A stretch of DNA of 64,000 nt from Simiduia litorea (GCF_042853465.1 NZ_AP031497.1:62001-126000), one strand, 5' to 3'; shown: positions 26,063-35,037, counted from the stretch's first letter. A program made the numbers and translations. Notes: generated from the letters alone by a model not told the origin.

Positions 26063-26722
26063 TTAAGTCAGTAATCGTTGCAATGCCTTCGATAGATCTT
26101 GCACCTCTTCTAGGCAGACTTCGTGGCCCATGGGGTATTGCTGATAGCTAGGTGCTAAGCCTTTCTCTTTTAATACCCGCCTTGCTTCTATACCCATGGC
26201 CTCGGGTACCACATTATCTTGGCTACCATGAAACAGATGAATGGGAAGCTGCGCATTTGCGGGGTGTACCTGTACGCTGCGCCAGGTGGCAAAATATGTG
26301 GACAATGCCAATAAGCCGGCAAGCGGTTGCTGAAAGCTCAGGCCGCAGTGATAAGCCACCGCACCACCTTGAGAAAAGCCTGCGAGAACAATACGTCGAC
26401 TAGGGATGCCACGGTTGATTTCTCGCTCTATGAGTGCGCTGATAGCGTCGCTCGACTGTTGAATCTGAGCCTCATCAATCTTGCGTTCGAAATCCATTTC
26501 TAAAATGTCATACCATGCTGGCATCACGTAACCGCCATTAATAGTGACGGGAATTGCTGGCGCGTGGGGGAAAATAAACCGGATAGCGAGGCTGTCAGGT
26601 AGCTGCAAATGCGGCACTAGCGATTCAAAGTCGTGGCCGCTGGCACCCAGGCCATGTAACCAAATCACGGCTGCGTCGGGTTTTTCGCCAGTTTCTACCG
26701 TAATGTGAGGCAGGTAATTCAT
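26063..26722 (-). CDS. Carboxylesterase / acyl-protein thioesterase-like hydrolase
   Basis: 219-residue alpha/beta hydrolase of the phospholipase/carboxylesterase family. The oxyanion segment is VIWLHGLGASGHDFE, the nucleophile elbow GFSQGGA, the acid is in GSQDNVVP and the His in GHEVC. It is cytoplasmic and lacks a signal. It is divergent from rlmG with 28 bases between starts, so the promoters must overlap. Confidence 0.87.
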   Translation of the reverse strand: MNYLPHITVETGEKPDAAVIWLHGLGASGHDFESLVPHLQLPDSLAIRFIFPHAPAIPVTINGGYVMPAWYDILEMDFERKIDEAQIQQSSDAISALIEREINRGIPSRRIVLAGFSQGGAVAYHCGLSFQQPLAGLLALSTYFATWRSVQVHPANAQLPIHLFHGSQDNVVPEAMGIEARRVLKEKGLAPSYQQYPMGHEVCLEEVQDLSKALQRLLT

Positions 26723-26750
26723 TTATACTGTCCTGAGTTTCTTTAAAAAG

Positions 26751-27920
26751 ATGATCAACATGGTTAATGATAACGGCTTTTCCACCGGCTTTGGCGTTTT
26801 TACGCTCTCGCGCTGGTCGCGCACGAATACGCCCAACGAGCAAAATTTACGCGCTTGGGATGCAGCAGACGAGTTGTTGCTCGAGCACTTGGCAGAAGTT
26901 GGTGTGCCAGAGAGTGCGAAAGTGTTGATCCTCAATGATCAATGCGGTGCACTCGCTACCGCATTAGTGATGGCGCAAGGTGCTTCCGGTTCAGTGCAGT
27001 GCGCGACTGATTCCTTCCTATCAACACAGGCGGCCCAGAAGAATGTAACGGCCAATGGTGGCGATCTGACCCGTGTTACTTGGTTGAACAGTCTCGATCA
27101 AGCACAGGGTCCAATTGACCTATTATTAATCAAGTTGCCGAAAAATTTGAGTCTATTAGAAGATCAACTTTACCGCTATCGCGATCATATAACGCCAAAT
27201 ACCAAGATCATGGCGGCTGGTATGGTCAAACATATGGCTGCCGGCGTGTTTACACTTTTTGAAAGTATATTAGGCGCGACCAAAACCTCACTGGCAAAGA
27301 AAAAAGCGCGGCTCATTTTTTGTCAGCCCGACCCGACTCAGTGGCAAGCGGCAACAGCGCTCAAGACGCAATACCTGCTAGAAAACACCAATTACCAGAT
27401 AATCATTTACCCAAACGTATTCTCGCGCGAGTCATTGGATATTGGCACGCGATTTTTTTTACAACATTTCCCCAAAAAAGTAGACGCTGAAAAAATTGCC
27501 GATATCGGTTGCGGTAATGGTGTCTTGGGCTTAGTAGCCGCGGGAAAATACCCAGAGGCGACTATCGATTTCTACGACGAGTCTTATATGGCCGTCGCTT
27601 GTGCCGAGGAAAACTTTACTCGCGCCTGGCCCGATAGAGCAGCGAGTTTTCGGGTGGATGATGGCATGTCTAGCGCAACGCCAGGCAGCTATCAGTTGAT
27701 TGTGTGCAATCCACCCTTCCACCAGCATAATGTGGTGGGGGATTTTGTCGCCTTGCAAATGTTTCGCGATGCCAAGTTAGCACTCCAGCAAGGTGGTGAG
27801 TTTTGGCTAGTTGGCAACCGTCATTTAGGCTACAAAGAGCATATTAAACACCTTTTTGGCAATTGTATGGTGGTCGCCAGTAATCAGAAGTTTGTTGTTT
27901 TGAAAGCGATAAAACGTTAA
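26751..27920 (+). CDS. rlmG: 23S rRNA (guanine-N2) methyltransferase RlmG
   Basis: 389 residues, the size of E. coli RlmG, which methylates N2 of G1835 in 23S rRNA. Two Rossmann domains are present: a degenerate N-terminal one and a C-terminal catalytic one with the SAM motif IADIGCGNGVLGLVA and the N2-guanine motif NPPFHQ. Either of two ATGs (26751 or 26760) could be used, and no strong ribosome-binding site decides between them. Confidence 0.9.
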   Translation: MINMVNDNGFSTGFGVFTLSRWSRTNTPNEQNLRAWDAADELLLEHLAEVGVPESAKVLILNDQCGALATALVMAQGASGSVQCATDSFLSTQAAQKNVTANGGDLTRVTWLNSLDQAQGPIDLLLIKLPKNLSLLEDQLYRYRDHITPNTKIMAAGMVKHMAAGVFTLFESILGATKTSLAKKKARLIFCQPDPTQWQAATALKTQYLLENTNYQIIIYPNVFSRESLDIGTRFFLQHFPKKVDAEKIADIGCGNGVLGLVAAGKYPEATIDFYDESYMAVACAEENFTRAWPDRAASFRVDDGMSSATPGSYQLIVCNPPFHQHNVVGDFVALQMFRDAKLALQQGGEFWLVGNRHLGYKEHIKHLFGNCMVVASNQKFVVLKAIKR

Positions 27921-28004
27921 CCGATAATCATGTTACTCGCGCCAAAACCACGCAGGGAGTGCTGCAGGTTGTGAAGACAGGTAAGACGAGAGGAGTTTGA
28001 TGTT

Positions 28005-28739
28005 ATGAATCCCTGCCCTAAATGTCAGTATCTACGCCAAGCCAAAGATGCGTCGGTGCATCCAGATATTTGTCCTGCCTGTGGAATCGCAACCAACAAG
28101 TGGCGGCCACCGCCAACGGTGGCTGAGGCGCGTGACGGATACGCGCTAGATGACCAGCGTATGAGTTTGCGCGAACACTTTATGCAGTTACCGAATCGTG
28201 TGGATAGTGGCAGCTTGTGGGGGCGTGGAGTCATTTGGTTGGGCTTGAGTTGTTGGGCGGCGTGGTTTTTGATGAATGGAATTGATTGGCAGGTGATTGG
28301 CGGCTCGTTTATGCACAATATCAACTTACCTTTTCATGAATTTGGTCACGTGTTATTTATGCCGTTCGGGCGATTTATGGCCATCCTAGGTGGTAGCTTG
28401 TTTCAAATTCTGTTGCCCTTGGGGTTATGTATTGGCTTCAGTTTTTTTCATAACGATAACTTTGCCGCGAGCGTCACACTGTGGTGGTGCGGACAAAGTT
28501 TTGTCGATCTAGCGCCCTACATTGCCGACGCTGAATATCGGCTCTTACCCTTAGTGGGCGGTGGCGGCGAAGAATCGCACGACTGGGGCAACTTACTGAC
28601 CTGGTTGAATATGGTCGACTCCGCCCATGCTATTGCCCGTGCGAGTTTTTTTATCGGTGGTGTCATTATGATGCTCGCCCTGGTTTGGGGTTTTCAATTA
28701 TTGCGCAAACAAAAGGCGCTTGAAGCCCAAGGCTACTGA
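28005..28739 (+). CDS. Zinc-ribbon integral membrane protein with HExxH motif
   Basis: 244 residues. An N-terminal zinc ribbon (CPKC 4-7, CPAC 23-26) is followed by a linker and then four to five membrane helices. HEFGH at 111-115 sits inside a helix, as in M50-type intramembrane metalloproteases, and a downstream EESHDWGNLL (189-198) could give the third ligand. It has no PDZ domain, and I do not know a named family. The likely activity is a membrane zinc protease or a metal-binding membrane protein. It stands alone between rlmG and a monooxygenase-like gene. Confidence 0.65.
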   Translation: MNPCPKCQYLRQAKDASVHPDICPACGIATNKWRPPPTVAEARDGYALDDQRMSLREHFMQLPNRVDSGSLWGRGVIWLGLSCWAAWFLMNGIDWQVIGGSFMHNINLPFHEFGHVLFMPFGRFMAILGGSLFQILLPLGLCIGFSFFHNDNFAASVTLWWCGQSFVDLAPYIADAEYRLLPLVGGGGEESHDWGNLLTWLNMVDSAHAIARASFFIGGVIMMLALVWGFQLLRKQKALEAQGY

Positions 28740-28756
28740 CACAACGCTGTCAGTAG
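28733..28756 (+). other. Perfect 9-bp hairpin at the end of the HExxH gene
   Basis: CTACTGACA-CAACGC-TGTCAGTAG spans the stop codon of the membrane HExxH gene. There is no T-run, so it is at best a weak or Rho-assisted terminator. Confidence 0.5.
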
Positions 28757-28838
28757 GGCAGTAGTAAGATAGCCTTACAAGTGCGCACTTGTTCAACTAT
28801 TCAATTCGCGGGATGCGCGATGACACAAGGACAAGATT

Positions 28839-29153
28839 ATGAGTAATGTTATTGAGATAGTGCAGTTTCAAACCAAAAAAGGGGTTCAATCAACGGACTT
28901 TATTCGCGCGGCCGAGCCGATAGGCAGTTGGGTTATGGCGCAGCCGGGCTTTCTTTATCGGAGCTTATCGCAAGATGAGCAAGGCGTATGGCGCGATGTG
29001 GTCTATTGGAACTCAATGGACGATGCCAAAAAGGCAAGTGAGGCGTTTATGCGTGAGCATGGCCAATCAGACTTTATGACAATGATTGAGACATCGAGCG
29101 TAGAAATGAACCACAGCTGTGTCGTGCAATCCCAAATGGCGGAATGTAACTAG
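28839..29153 (+). CDS. ABM-like (antibiotic biosynthesis monooxygenase fold) protein
   Basis: 104-residue ferredoxin-like fold of the dimeric alpha/beta barrel type. The pattern IEIVQFQTKKGV at the start and GFLYRSLSQDEQGVWRDVVY in the middle fit the family. AAGGA lies before the ATG. It is followed after 19 bases by a WYL regulator that may control it. The substrate is unknown. Confidence 0.7.
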   Translation: MSNVIEIVQFQTKKGVQSTDFIRAAEPIGSWVMAQPGFLYRSLSQDEQGVWRDVVYWNSMDDAKKASEAFMREHGQSDFMTMIETSSVEMNHSCVVQSQMAECN

Positions 29154-29172
29154 ACCTAGAGCCTGTCGTGAT

Positions 29173-29868
29173 ATGAGAAAAGCTGAGCGCCTGTTCCAAA
29201 TCGTTACCTTGCTGCGAGGCAGGCGCACAGTGATCACCGCCGAACAATTGGCGCTAGCACTCGAGATATCGACCCGCACCCTGTATCGGGACATTCAGGC
29301 GCTACAACTTTCGGGCGTACCTATCGACGGTGAAGCCGGCGTGGGCTATCGCCTAAAGGCCGGCTATGATTTGCCACCCTTGATGTTGACGTCGGATGAA
29401 ATGCTGGCGCTTTTAGTGGGTGCGCGCATGGTGCGGGCATTTACCGATCGCGAATTAGCGCACGCAGCCGAGGCGGCCGAATCGAAAATCCGATCGATAT
29501 TGCCGGACAAGCTGTTACAGCGCGCCGAACAACAGCCGTACTGTATTCCTATCGTTGGCCAAGACGATAGGTTTAGAGATATTCACCTTATCTTGCGCAA
29601 TGGCTGTGAGCAAAAGCGCACCGTGAGTATCCAATACCATAGCCTCGAATCGGCCAATACTGAGCGCTGCGTTTACCCCCTAGCGATTATCGGTTGGCGC
29701 CAGAGTTGGATGTTGTTAGCCTGGTGTGAGCTACGCCAAGCCTACCGTAATTTTCGTATGGATCGGATTCAACGCGCGACTTTGCTAGAGCAAACCTTTA
29801 CTACTGGACCGCACTTAAGCTTGCAGCATTACCTAAGTAGCGAAATGCACATGGATCATATCGGCTAG
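29173..29868 (+). CDS. YafY-type transcriptional regulator (HTH plus WYL domain)
   Basis: 231 residues from the ATG at 29173. The N-terminal winged helix-turn-helix (about 5-55) includes EISTRTLYRDIQALQLSG, typical of the HTH_11 class. The middle holds the DeoR/YafY extension and the C-terminal region a WYL-like ligand domain (VSIQYHS ... YPLAIIGWRQSWMLLAWCE). It probably binds its own promoter and that of the adjacent ABM-like gene. Confidence 0.85.
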   Translation: MRKAERLFQIVTLLRGRRTVITAEQLALALEISTRTLYRDIQALQLSGVPIDGEAGVGYRLKAGYDLPPLMLTSDEMLALLVGARMVRAFTDRELAHAAEAAESKIRSILPDKLLQRAEQQPYCIPIVGQDDRFRDIHLILRNGCEQKRTVSIQYHSLESANTERCVYPLAIIGWRQSWMLLAWCELRQAYRNFRMDRIQRATLLEQTFTTGPHLSLQHYLSSEMHMDHIG

Positions 29869-29975
29869 CCACGCTAACTAGCGGTGCAGACAAGGTATTG
29901 CTTAGGTTGACACGATGCGAATAAAACGCCGGTAAAACTGTTACTCTTATGTTTCAACCTTTTCTGGAGTGCATT

Positions 29976-30362
29976 ATGTCTATTGCTATTGCCTGCCTCA
30001 TTGCTGCCGCCGCGCTCATCTACATCAGTAAAATACCCGTGGCAATTGCTATGGCCAAATTAGACGGAAATTATGATAATAGTCACCCGCGCGCGCAGCA
30101 GAGCCGATTAACGGGTTTCGGCGCTCGCGCTATGGGAGCGCATCAAAATGCAATTGAGGCATTTCCTTTGTTTGCGGCCGGCGTTTTGGTGGCGCTTTGG
30201 GCAGAAGCACCGCAAGCAACCGTAAATTACCTCTGTGTTGCTTTCGTTGTTGCACGCATTCTTTACATGTGCCTGTATTGGTTAAACTGGGACAAGCTGC
30301 GCTCAACTATTTGGGCTGTTGGCTTGGTGTGCAGTTTTTGGCTGATGGCTCTAGCGCTATAG
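29976..30362 (+). CDS. MAPEG-family membrane protein
   Basis: 128 residues from the ATG at 29976 (GGAG seven bases upstream); a longer frame from 29949 lacks a ribosome-binding site. Four membrane helices are present. The family signature ARAMGAHQNAIEAFPLFAAG (about 48-67) is intact. MAPEG proteins include glutathione S-transferases and peroxidases of membranes; no substrate can be assigned here. Confidence 0.85.
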   Translation: MSIAIACLIAAAALIYISKIPVAIAMAKLDGNYDNSHPRAQQSRLTGFGARAMGAHQNAIEAFPLFAAGVLVALWAEAPQATVNYLCVAFVVARILYMCLYWLNWDKLRSTIWAVGLVCSFWLMALAL

Positions 30363-30388
30363 CAGCGCTTATACCTATTGGAACGATT

Positions 30389-30925
30389 ATGACTTCGCTA
30401 CAAGATCAACTGCTAAAAGCAGGCCTTATAGACGGTAAAAAAGCTAAACAAATTGGCAAGGATAAACGCAAGCAAAATAAAGTGGCAAAGAAATCATCTC
30501 AGCCACAGCTAGATGAAACTAAATTAGCGGTAGAGCAAGCGCGCGCTGAAAAAGTTGCCAAAGATCGCGAATTAAATGCAGAGCGGAATGCCTTAGCTGA
30601 ACAAAAAGCTATTGCTGCGCAGATCAAACAACTTATTGCCACCAATAAACAACCCAAGGGTGGCGGTGACATAGCCTATAACTTCACGTTTGATAAAAAG
30701 ATAAAGAAAATCTATGTATCGGCTGACGTGCAGGCGCATCTTATCGCGGGTCGTTTGGTCATCGCTGGTTTGGATGATAAGTTTGAATTGGTGCCGAGGG
30801 TCATTGCCGAAAAGATAACCGAGCGCAACCCGGCAATGATTATTCAAGCGCCAGTACAAACCCAGCCGGATTTGGAAGATGATCCCTATGCTGACTATCA
30901 AATACCGGATGACTTGATGTGGTAA
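30389..30925 (+). CDS. DUF2058 (YaiL-like) nucleoprotein
   Basis: 178 residues from the ATG at 30389. The start MTSLQDQLLKAGLIDGKKAK and the Lys-rich stretch after it are the family signature; a charged coiled coil (about 45-90) and a C-terminal globular part (YNFTFDKKIKKIYVS onward) follow. The basic N-terminus suggests nucleic-acid binding. It overlaps the DUF1415 gene by seven bases. Confidence 0.85.
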   Translation: MTSLQDQLLKAGLIDGKKAKQIGKDKRKQNKVAKKSSQPQLDETKLAVEQARAEKVAKDRELNAERNALAEQKAIAAQIKQLIATNKQPKGGGDIAYNFTFDKKIKKIYVSADVQAHLIAGRLVIAGLDDKFELVPRVIAEKITERNPAMIIQAPVQTQPDLEDDPYADYQIPDDLMW

Positions 30926-31482
30926 CGAGCGTGGAAAAAAACCAGCAAAGCCCAGTTATTCTAGCCACACAACAATGGCTAAGCGATGTCGTTATTGGAC
31001 TAAATCTATGTCCGTTTGCTCGTAAACCACAGCGGGCAAATCTCATTCGATTTACAGAAAGTAGCGCTAGCTCTGAAAAGGAACTGTTGGCTGAATTGTT
31101 AGCAGAGTTAGAGTATTTAGACGCAACTCACGCCGAACAGTTAGAGACGACGTTGCTCATCATCCCGAATTTTTTACAAGACTTTGTCGATTATAATCAG
31201 TTTTTAGATTTAGCGGATTGGTTATTAGAGCGCCATGAATATGACGGTGTTTATCAACTGGCCACCTTTCATCCCCATTACCAGTTTGCCGGTACGCGGG
31301 CAGAGGACGCGGAAAACCTGACTAACCGCGCGCCCTATCCAATATTGCATTTAATTCGCGAGGACAGCATAGAGCGGGTGCTAGAAAATTATCCTGACCC
31401 TGAAGCTATTCCGGACAATAATATCAAAGCTGTACGAAACTTAACGGTAGAACAGCGAAGAAAGCTATTCCCGTATTTATAG
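30919..31482 (+). CDS. DUF1415 family protein
   Basis: 187 residues from GTG (30919, or GTG at 30931). The motif WLSDVVIGLNLCPFARKP at the N-terminus and ATFHPHYQFAGT in the middle define the family, which is common in Gammaproteobacteria and has no known function. The conserved Cys and His could bind a metal. It is coupled to the DUF2058 gene and convergent with the second DTW gene, with only two bases between stops. Confidence 0.85.
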   Translation: MVTSVEKNQQSPVILATQQWLSDVVIGLNLCPFARKPQRANLIRFTESSASSEKELLAELLAELEYLDATHAEQLETTLLIIPNFLQDFVDYNQFLDLADWLLERHEYDGVYQLATFHPHYQFAGTRAEDAENLTNRAPYPILHLIREDSIERVLENYPDPEAIPDNNIKAVRNLTVEQRRKLFPYL

Positions 31483-31484
31483 TG

Positions 31485-32189
31485 CTACTCTTGGCTTAGA
31501 TTGACGACTCTGTTTTGGCGCATCGCGGCGTATTGCAAATTAAATACGGAAAAATAATCGAACAATAATTTGCTGGCGCTTACTTGGCCGGTGACAGCCA
31601 GTGCCAATGCCGCGGCTTCTGCGGTGGACAAATAGTTGTCAAATGCCGCTATCCGGCCGGAATAATGGGCTCTTTCAGTGGGGTCTAGTTTGAGCGCTGG
31701 AATCGTCTGCAGCCAAGGGCTGAGATTAAACATGCGTCGGCCTTGCTTCCAAGTGCCGTCTAACAAAATGAAGGTCAGTAGTTTACCACTCGCCGGCGGC
31801 TTGCTGTAAACGTCGCGACTGTCGCTTTCATCGGCCGGAAAAATGATACAACACTGACGCGAAGGATCTTGTAACAGTGTTAACAGTGCTTCCGGCGGCG
31901 CGAGCCTGTCCCAGCAAAAAGCGTGGCTTTGCGCAGGGAAACAATCAGCGATGAGTCGGCCGGTATTGGTTGGTTTAAATAATTCGTCGCGATGCAAAAT
32001 AAGCACAAATTCAGCACTAGTCTCGGCCCGCGGTCGGACGGCGCAAATGCAGTGTGAGGTTTTCAACTGACAGCGTTCGCAGCGCACAGCGAGAATGCCT
32101 CTGGCTTTGTAGTCGCGAGTGGATGTTGCCATCACCTCGGCGCGCAAGCGCTGGTAAGCATTTGGTGCGGATGTTGTGGCTAAAGGCAT
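31485..32189 (-). CDS. DTW-domain tRNA-uridine aminocarboxypropyltransferase-like protein (second copy)
   Basis: 234 residues from the ATG at 32189, which gives the usual length. Starts up to 32306 are open but would run into the divergent transporter gene. The zinc cluster is CERCQLKTSHCIC, and the signature is LLDGTWKQGRRM. This copy is closer to E. coli TapT in length than the copy at 18877. It probably adds the acp group to U47 of tRNA. No ribosome-binding site clearly decides the start. Confidence 0.82.
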   Translation of the reverse strand: MPLATTSAPNAYQRLRAEVMATSTRDYKARGILAVRCERCQLKTSHCICAVRPRAETSAEFVLILHRDELFKPTNTGRLIADCFPAQSHAFCWDRLAPPEALLTLLQDPSRQCCIIFPADESDSRDVYSKPPASGKLLTFILLDGTWKQGRRMFNLSPWLQTIPALKLDPTERAHYSGRIAAFDNYLSTAEAAALALAVTGQVSASKLLFDYFSVFNLQYAAMRQNRVVNLSQE

Positions 32190-32266
32190 GGATGGAACCA
32201 ATGAGTTTGAGGCGGCATTGTAACCATAGGCCATGCTATGCTGCCAGCTCAAAACCACATGAGAAA

Positions 32267-33157
32267 ATGATGGCCACGCGTATCTTGTTAATGACGGCCT
32301 TGGCACTGTGTTTTTTTGCGGCCAACTCGGTGCTCTGCCGTATGGCTCTTGGCGAGGGTAATAGCGATCCCTTTGGCTTTACTATTATTCGATTAGTGTC
32401 TGGCGCACTGACGTTATTTATTCTCTTTGCTGTTCTACAGCGGCGCTCGCGCATAAAGCCAAAGGTTAACATGTGGCAATCAATAGCAGGTGAGGGCACC
32501 TGGTGGGGTGGCTTGAGCTTGTTTATTTATGCGCTGTGTTTTTCATGGGCTTATGTTGAACTCGAAACAGGCACGGGTGCATTGCTACTCTTTGGCGCCG
32601 TGCAATTGACGCTTATTATCGCGAGCCTATGGCGTGGACAGCGTTTGCGCACGATGGAATGGTTTGGCTTGTTAGTTGCGTTTAGTGGCTTGGTTTACTT
32701 AATGTGGCCCAATGTGCAAACGCCCGCATGGAAAGCGCTCGTGGCAATGAGCTTATCGGGCTTAGGGTGGGGGCTCTATACATTGCTTGGGCAAAAAGCT
32801 CGCTCACCCCTCGCGGCTACTATGGGCAACTTTGTACGCAGTTTACCTTTTTGCTTCGTGCTTGCCTTGTTCGCGTTTTCCTACATGCAGGTAAGCGTAG
32901 AAGGCATCTACTTGGCGCTATTATCCGGTGCACTCGCTTCCGGTCTTGGATATGCCATTTGGTATGGCGCTTTAGCCGGTTTGTCGGCCATACAGGCTGG
33001 AGTCGTACAGCTTTTTGTGCCGGTTTTAGCGGCTATAGGGGGCGCGTTGTTTGTTTTTGAACCGATTGAATTGAGATTAATCGTCGCCTCAATTTGGGTG
33101 CTTGGCGGTATATTCATTGTGTTGATAACAAAAAATAAAACACCGAGCCATCGTTAA
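32267..33157 (+). CDS. EamA/DMT-family transporter
   Basis: 296 residues from the first of two adjacent ATGs (32267, 32270). Ten membrane helices form two EamA repeats; FAANSVLCRMALGEG near the start and LSGALASGLGYAIWYGAL in the second repeat are typical. Members export amino acids or other metabolites. It is divergent from the DTW gene, and nothing nearby shows the substrate. Confidence 0.87.
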   Translation: MMATRILLMTALALCFFAANSVLCRMALGEGNSDPFGFTIIRLVSGALTLFILFAVLQRRSRIKPKVNMWQSIAGEGTWWGGLSLFIYALCFSWAYVELETGTGALLLFGAVQLTLIIASLWRGQRLRTMEWFGLLVAFSGLVYLMWPNVQTPAWKALVAMSLSGLGWGLYTLLGQKARSPLAATMGNFVRSLPFCFVLALFAFSYMQVSVEGIYLALLSGALASGLGYAIWYGALAGLSAIQAGVVQLFVPVLAAIGGALFVFEPIELRLIVASIWVLGGIFIVLITKNKTPSHR

Positions 33158-33218
33158 AACAAGATGGATAAAAATCTTTAGACTGATTTAGTTTGGTTAA
33201 CATTGAAAAGGAGAGCGA

Positions 33219-33932
33219 ATGGATGCCACACTGCTGTCGCTACTCGCGATGAGTTTAGCGGCAGGTATCGCAATGCCAATAGGCGCTATAGCAGCACGGT
33301 TTGAGCATATCCAATCGCAATGGCTGGAGTCTGAATTTAGACACAGTGTTATTGCTTTTGGAGGTGGCGCACTGCTAAGCGCTGTCGCTCTGATTTTGGT
33401 GCCGGAGGGGATGGCCGAGGTGAGCAGCTCCACCGCAGCAACGTGTTTATTGTTAGGTGGGCTTCTGTTAATGGGGCTAGAGCGTTGGCTCGATAAACAC
33501 AAAACCTCGGCCGGTCAAATGTTGGCGATGATGTCGGATTTTATCCCTGAATCTATTGCGCTGGGCGCCATGATTGCGATGGGTGGTGAAGGCGTCGCGC
33601 TATTAGTATTGCTCATGGCACTGCAAAATTTGCCTGAAGGTTTTAATGCCTATCGCGAGCTTATCGACCATTCGCGTCTAAGTTCAACAAAAATAATATC
33701 GCTATTTGCGCTCATGGCGTTGTGTGGGCCACTAGCGGCCTGGTTGGGCTATACCTTGCTCTCTCATCAACCGGTTGTTTTGGCAGTTATTATGTTGATT
33801 GCCGCGGGCGGCATTCTCTACTCGGTATTCAGCGACATTGCGCCGCAAGCAAAACTGGATAATCATCGTTTGCCTCCTATTGGCGCAGTATTGGGATTTA
33901 CCGTTGGCGTGGTCGGACAAATGCTTATCTAA
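33219..33932 (+). CDS. ZIP-family metal transporter
   Basis: 237 residues with about eight helices. The two metal-binding signatures are intact: DFIPESIALGAM (helix 4) and LQNLPEGFNAYRE (helix 5). The His of the usual HxxPEG motif is Asn here (QNLPEG), which may change metal preference. The usual role is uptake of Zn2+, Fe2+ or Mn2+. AAAGGAG precedes the ATG. Confidence 0.85.
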   Translation: MDATLLSLLAMSLAAGIAMPIGAIAARFEHIQSQWLESEFRHSVIAFGGGALLSAVALILVPEGMAEVSSSTAATCLLLGGLLLMGLERWLDKHKTSAGQMLAMMSDFIPESIALGAMIAMGGEGVALLVLLMALQNLPEGFNAYRELIDHSRLSSTKIISLFALMALCGPLAAWLGYTLLSHQPVVLAVIMLIAAGGILYSVFSDIAPQAKLDNHRLPPIGAVLGFTVGVVGQMLI

Positions 33933-34138
33933 CGCAAGCGTGCGCAGCTTAATCTGGAGAGACTATGGTTTTTTACTCGGGCATTATCGAATGAGCCTGA
34001 GTCGATTTTTAGAATTCAAATGCGGCCGATAAATGACGAATGAGGATTAACCTAAGAGCTGTATTACAGGCATACGATTAGATAAATCGAAAGTAATCCA
34101 GCAGCTTGGCTTGTGGTTAAATTCTAGCGGGGTTAAGT

Positions 34139-34477
34139 TCAAGCGAGTTTTGTGCCATTAGGAACGGCAGTATCTGGCACTGCTAACACCACGGCGCCAT
34201 CTTCGCGATGAAACCCGGTTACTAGGCATTCAGACATTATTGGACCAATTTGTTTGGCTGGAAAATTAACGACGGCCATCACCTGTTTGCCCAGCAAGCT
34301 TTCCTTCGTATAGATATCTGTTATCTGAGCGCTAGATTTTCTAATACCTATATCTACACCGAAATCAACGTGCAAAATATAAGCGGGCATCTTTGCTCTA
34401 GGAAAGTCCTGTACATCGATAACTGTGCCAATCCGTAATTCAACCTGTTCAAAATCCTGCCAGTTGATGGTGTTCAT
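34139..34477 (-). CDS. csaA: tRNA-binding domain protein, CsaA type
   Basis: 112 residues. The OB fold matches CsaA and the C-terminal domain of MetG: VELRIGTVIDVQDFPRAKMP at the start, FPAKQIGPIMSECLVTGF near the end. CsaA binds tRNA and has export-related chaperone activity in Bacillus. It is transcribed leftward and is the last of a short minus-strand run. Confidence 0.85.
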   Translation of the reverse strand: MNTINWQDFEQVELRIGTVIDVQDFPRAKMPAYILHVDFGVDIGIRKSSAQITDIYTKESLLGKQVMAVVNFPAKQIGPIMSECLVTGFHREDGAVVLAVPDTAVPNGTKLA

Positions 34478-34533
34478 GGGGGCTTCCGCTTGATATTCAT
34501 AGCATATTTAGGTGTTTTTCAGCTAACCAAAAA

Positions 34534-34755
34534 TCAGTAGCTGGAGTTGGGCGTGCTATCTGGATTGATTTCGCCGTAAACTTCTTCGGGGTCTACGTCA
34601 TTCATAAAAAGAATTTCCCGTACGGCTTCGATGTGGTCGAGTACCGTTTGAGTGCGATCACCGTATTCGTACTTTGTAACTTCAATGGCCTTTGGCATAT
34701 ACGTAAAGGCAATTTTTAGCGCCTTGAGCGCGGCTTCAGGTAGCTTCTCGGGCAT
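34534..34755 (-). CDS. Conserved small acidic protein of unknown function
   Basis: 73 residues from the ATG at 34755. It is mostly helical and acidic, with a sequence running EVTKYEYGDRTQTVLDHIEA and a Ser/Pro tail. No family is recognised. It lies just downstream of the Pmp3-like gene, so the two may be cotranscribed. Confidence 0.6.
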   Translation of the reverse strand: MPEKLPEAALKALKIAFTYMPKAIEVTKYEYGDRTQTVLDHIEAVREILFMNDVDPEEVYGEINPDSTPNSSY

Positions 34756-34780
34756 TGTTTGATCTCGTTTTTGCAAAGCA

Positions 34781-34939
34781 TTAGCGCGTTACCAGCCATA
34801 GGGCATGTAATATGCCAGGTACATAAAAGAACAGGCACAGCACAATATTGATGATTAAATCCTTGCCGGCCTTATGTTTTAGAAATACGGCAAGCGGTGG
34901 CAAAAGAATGGCGATTAAAATGAGCACAAGCTTATTCAT
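34781..34939 (-). CDS. YqaE/Pmp3-family (UPF0057) membrane microprotein
   Basis: 52 residues, two membrane helices joined by a short loop. The pattern LIAILLPPLAVFLKHKAGKD then INIVLCLFFYVPGILHALWLV is that of the Pmp3/YqaE family, which influences membrane potential and salt or cold tolerance. GAGGT stands seven bases before the ATG. The gene is intact. Confidence 0.88.
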   Translation of the reverse strand: MNKLVLILIAILLPPLAVFLKHKAGKDLIINIVLCLFFYVPGILHALWLVTR

Positions 34940-35037
34940 CTGTATTACCTCAACGTCAATCGAAAACTGAATGTTTACTATTCTAAAGACGCAATCAAAT
35001 TAGGTGCAACCTCTCCTAGTGTCAAGCTTGTATTCGA

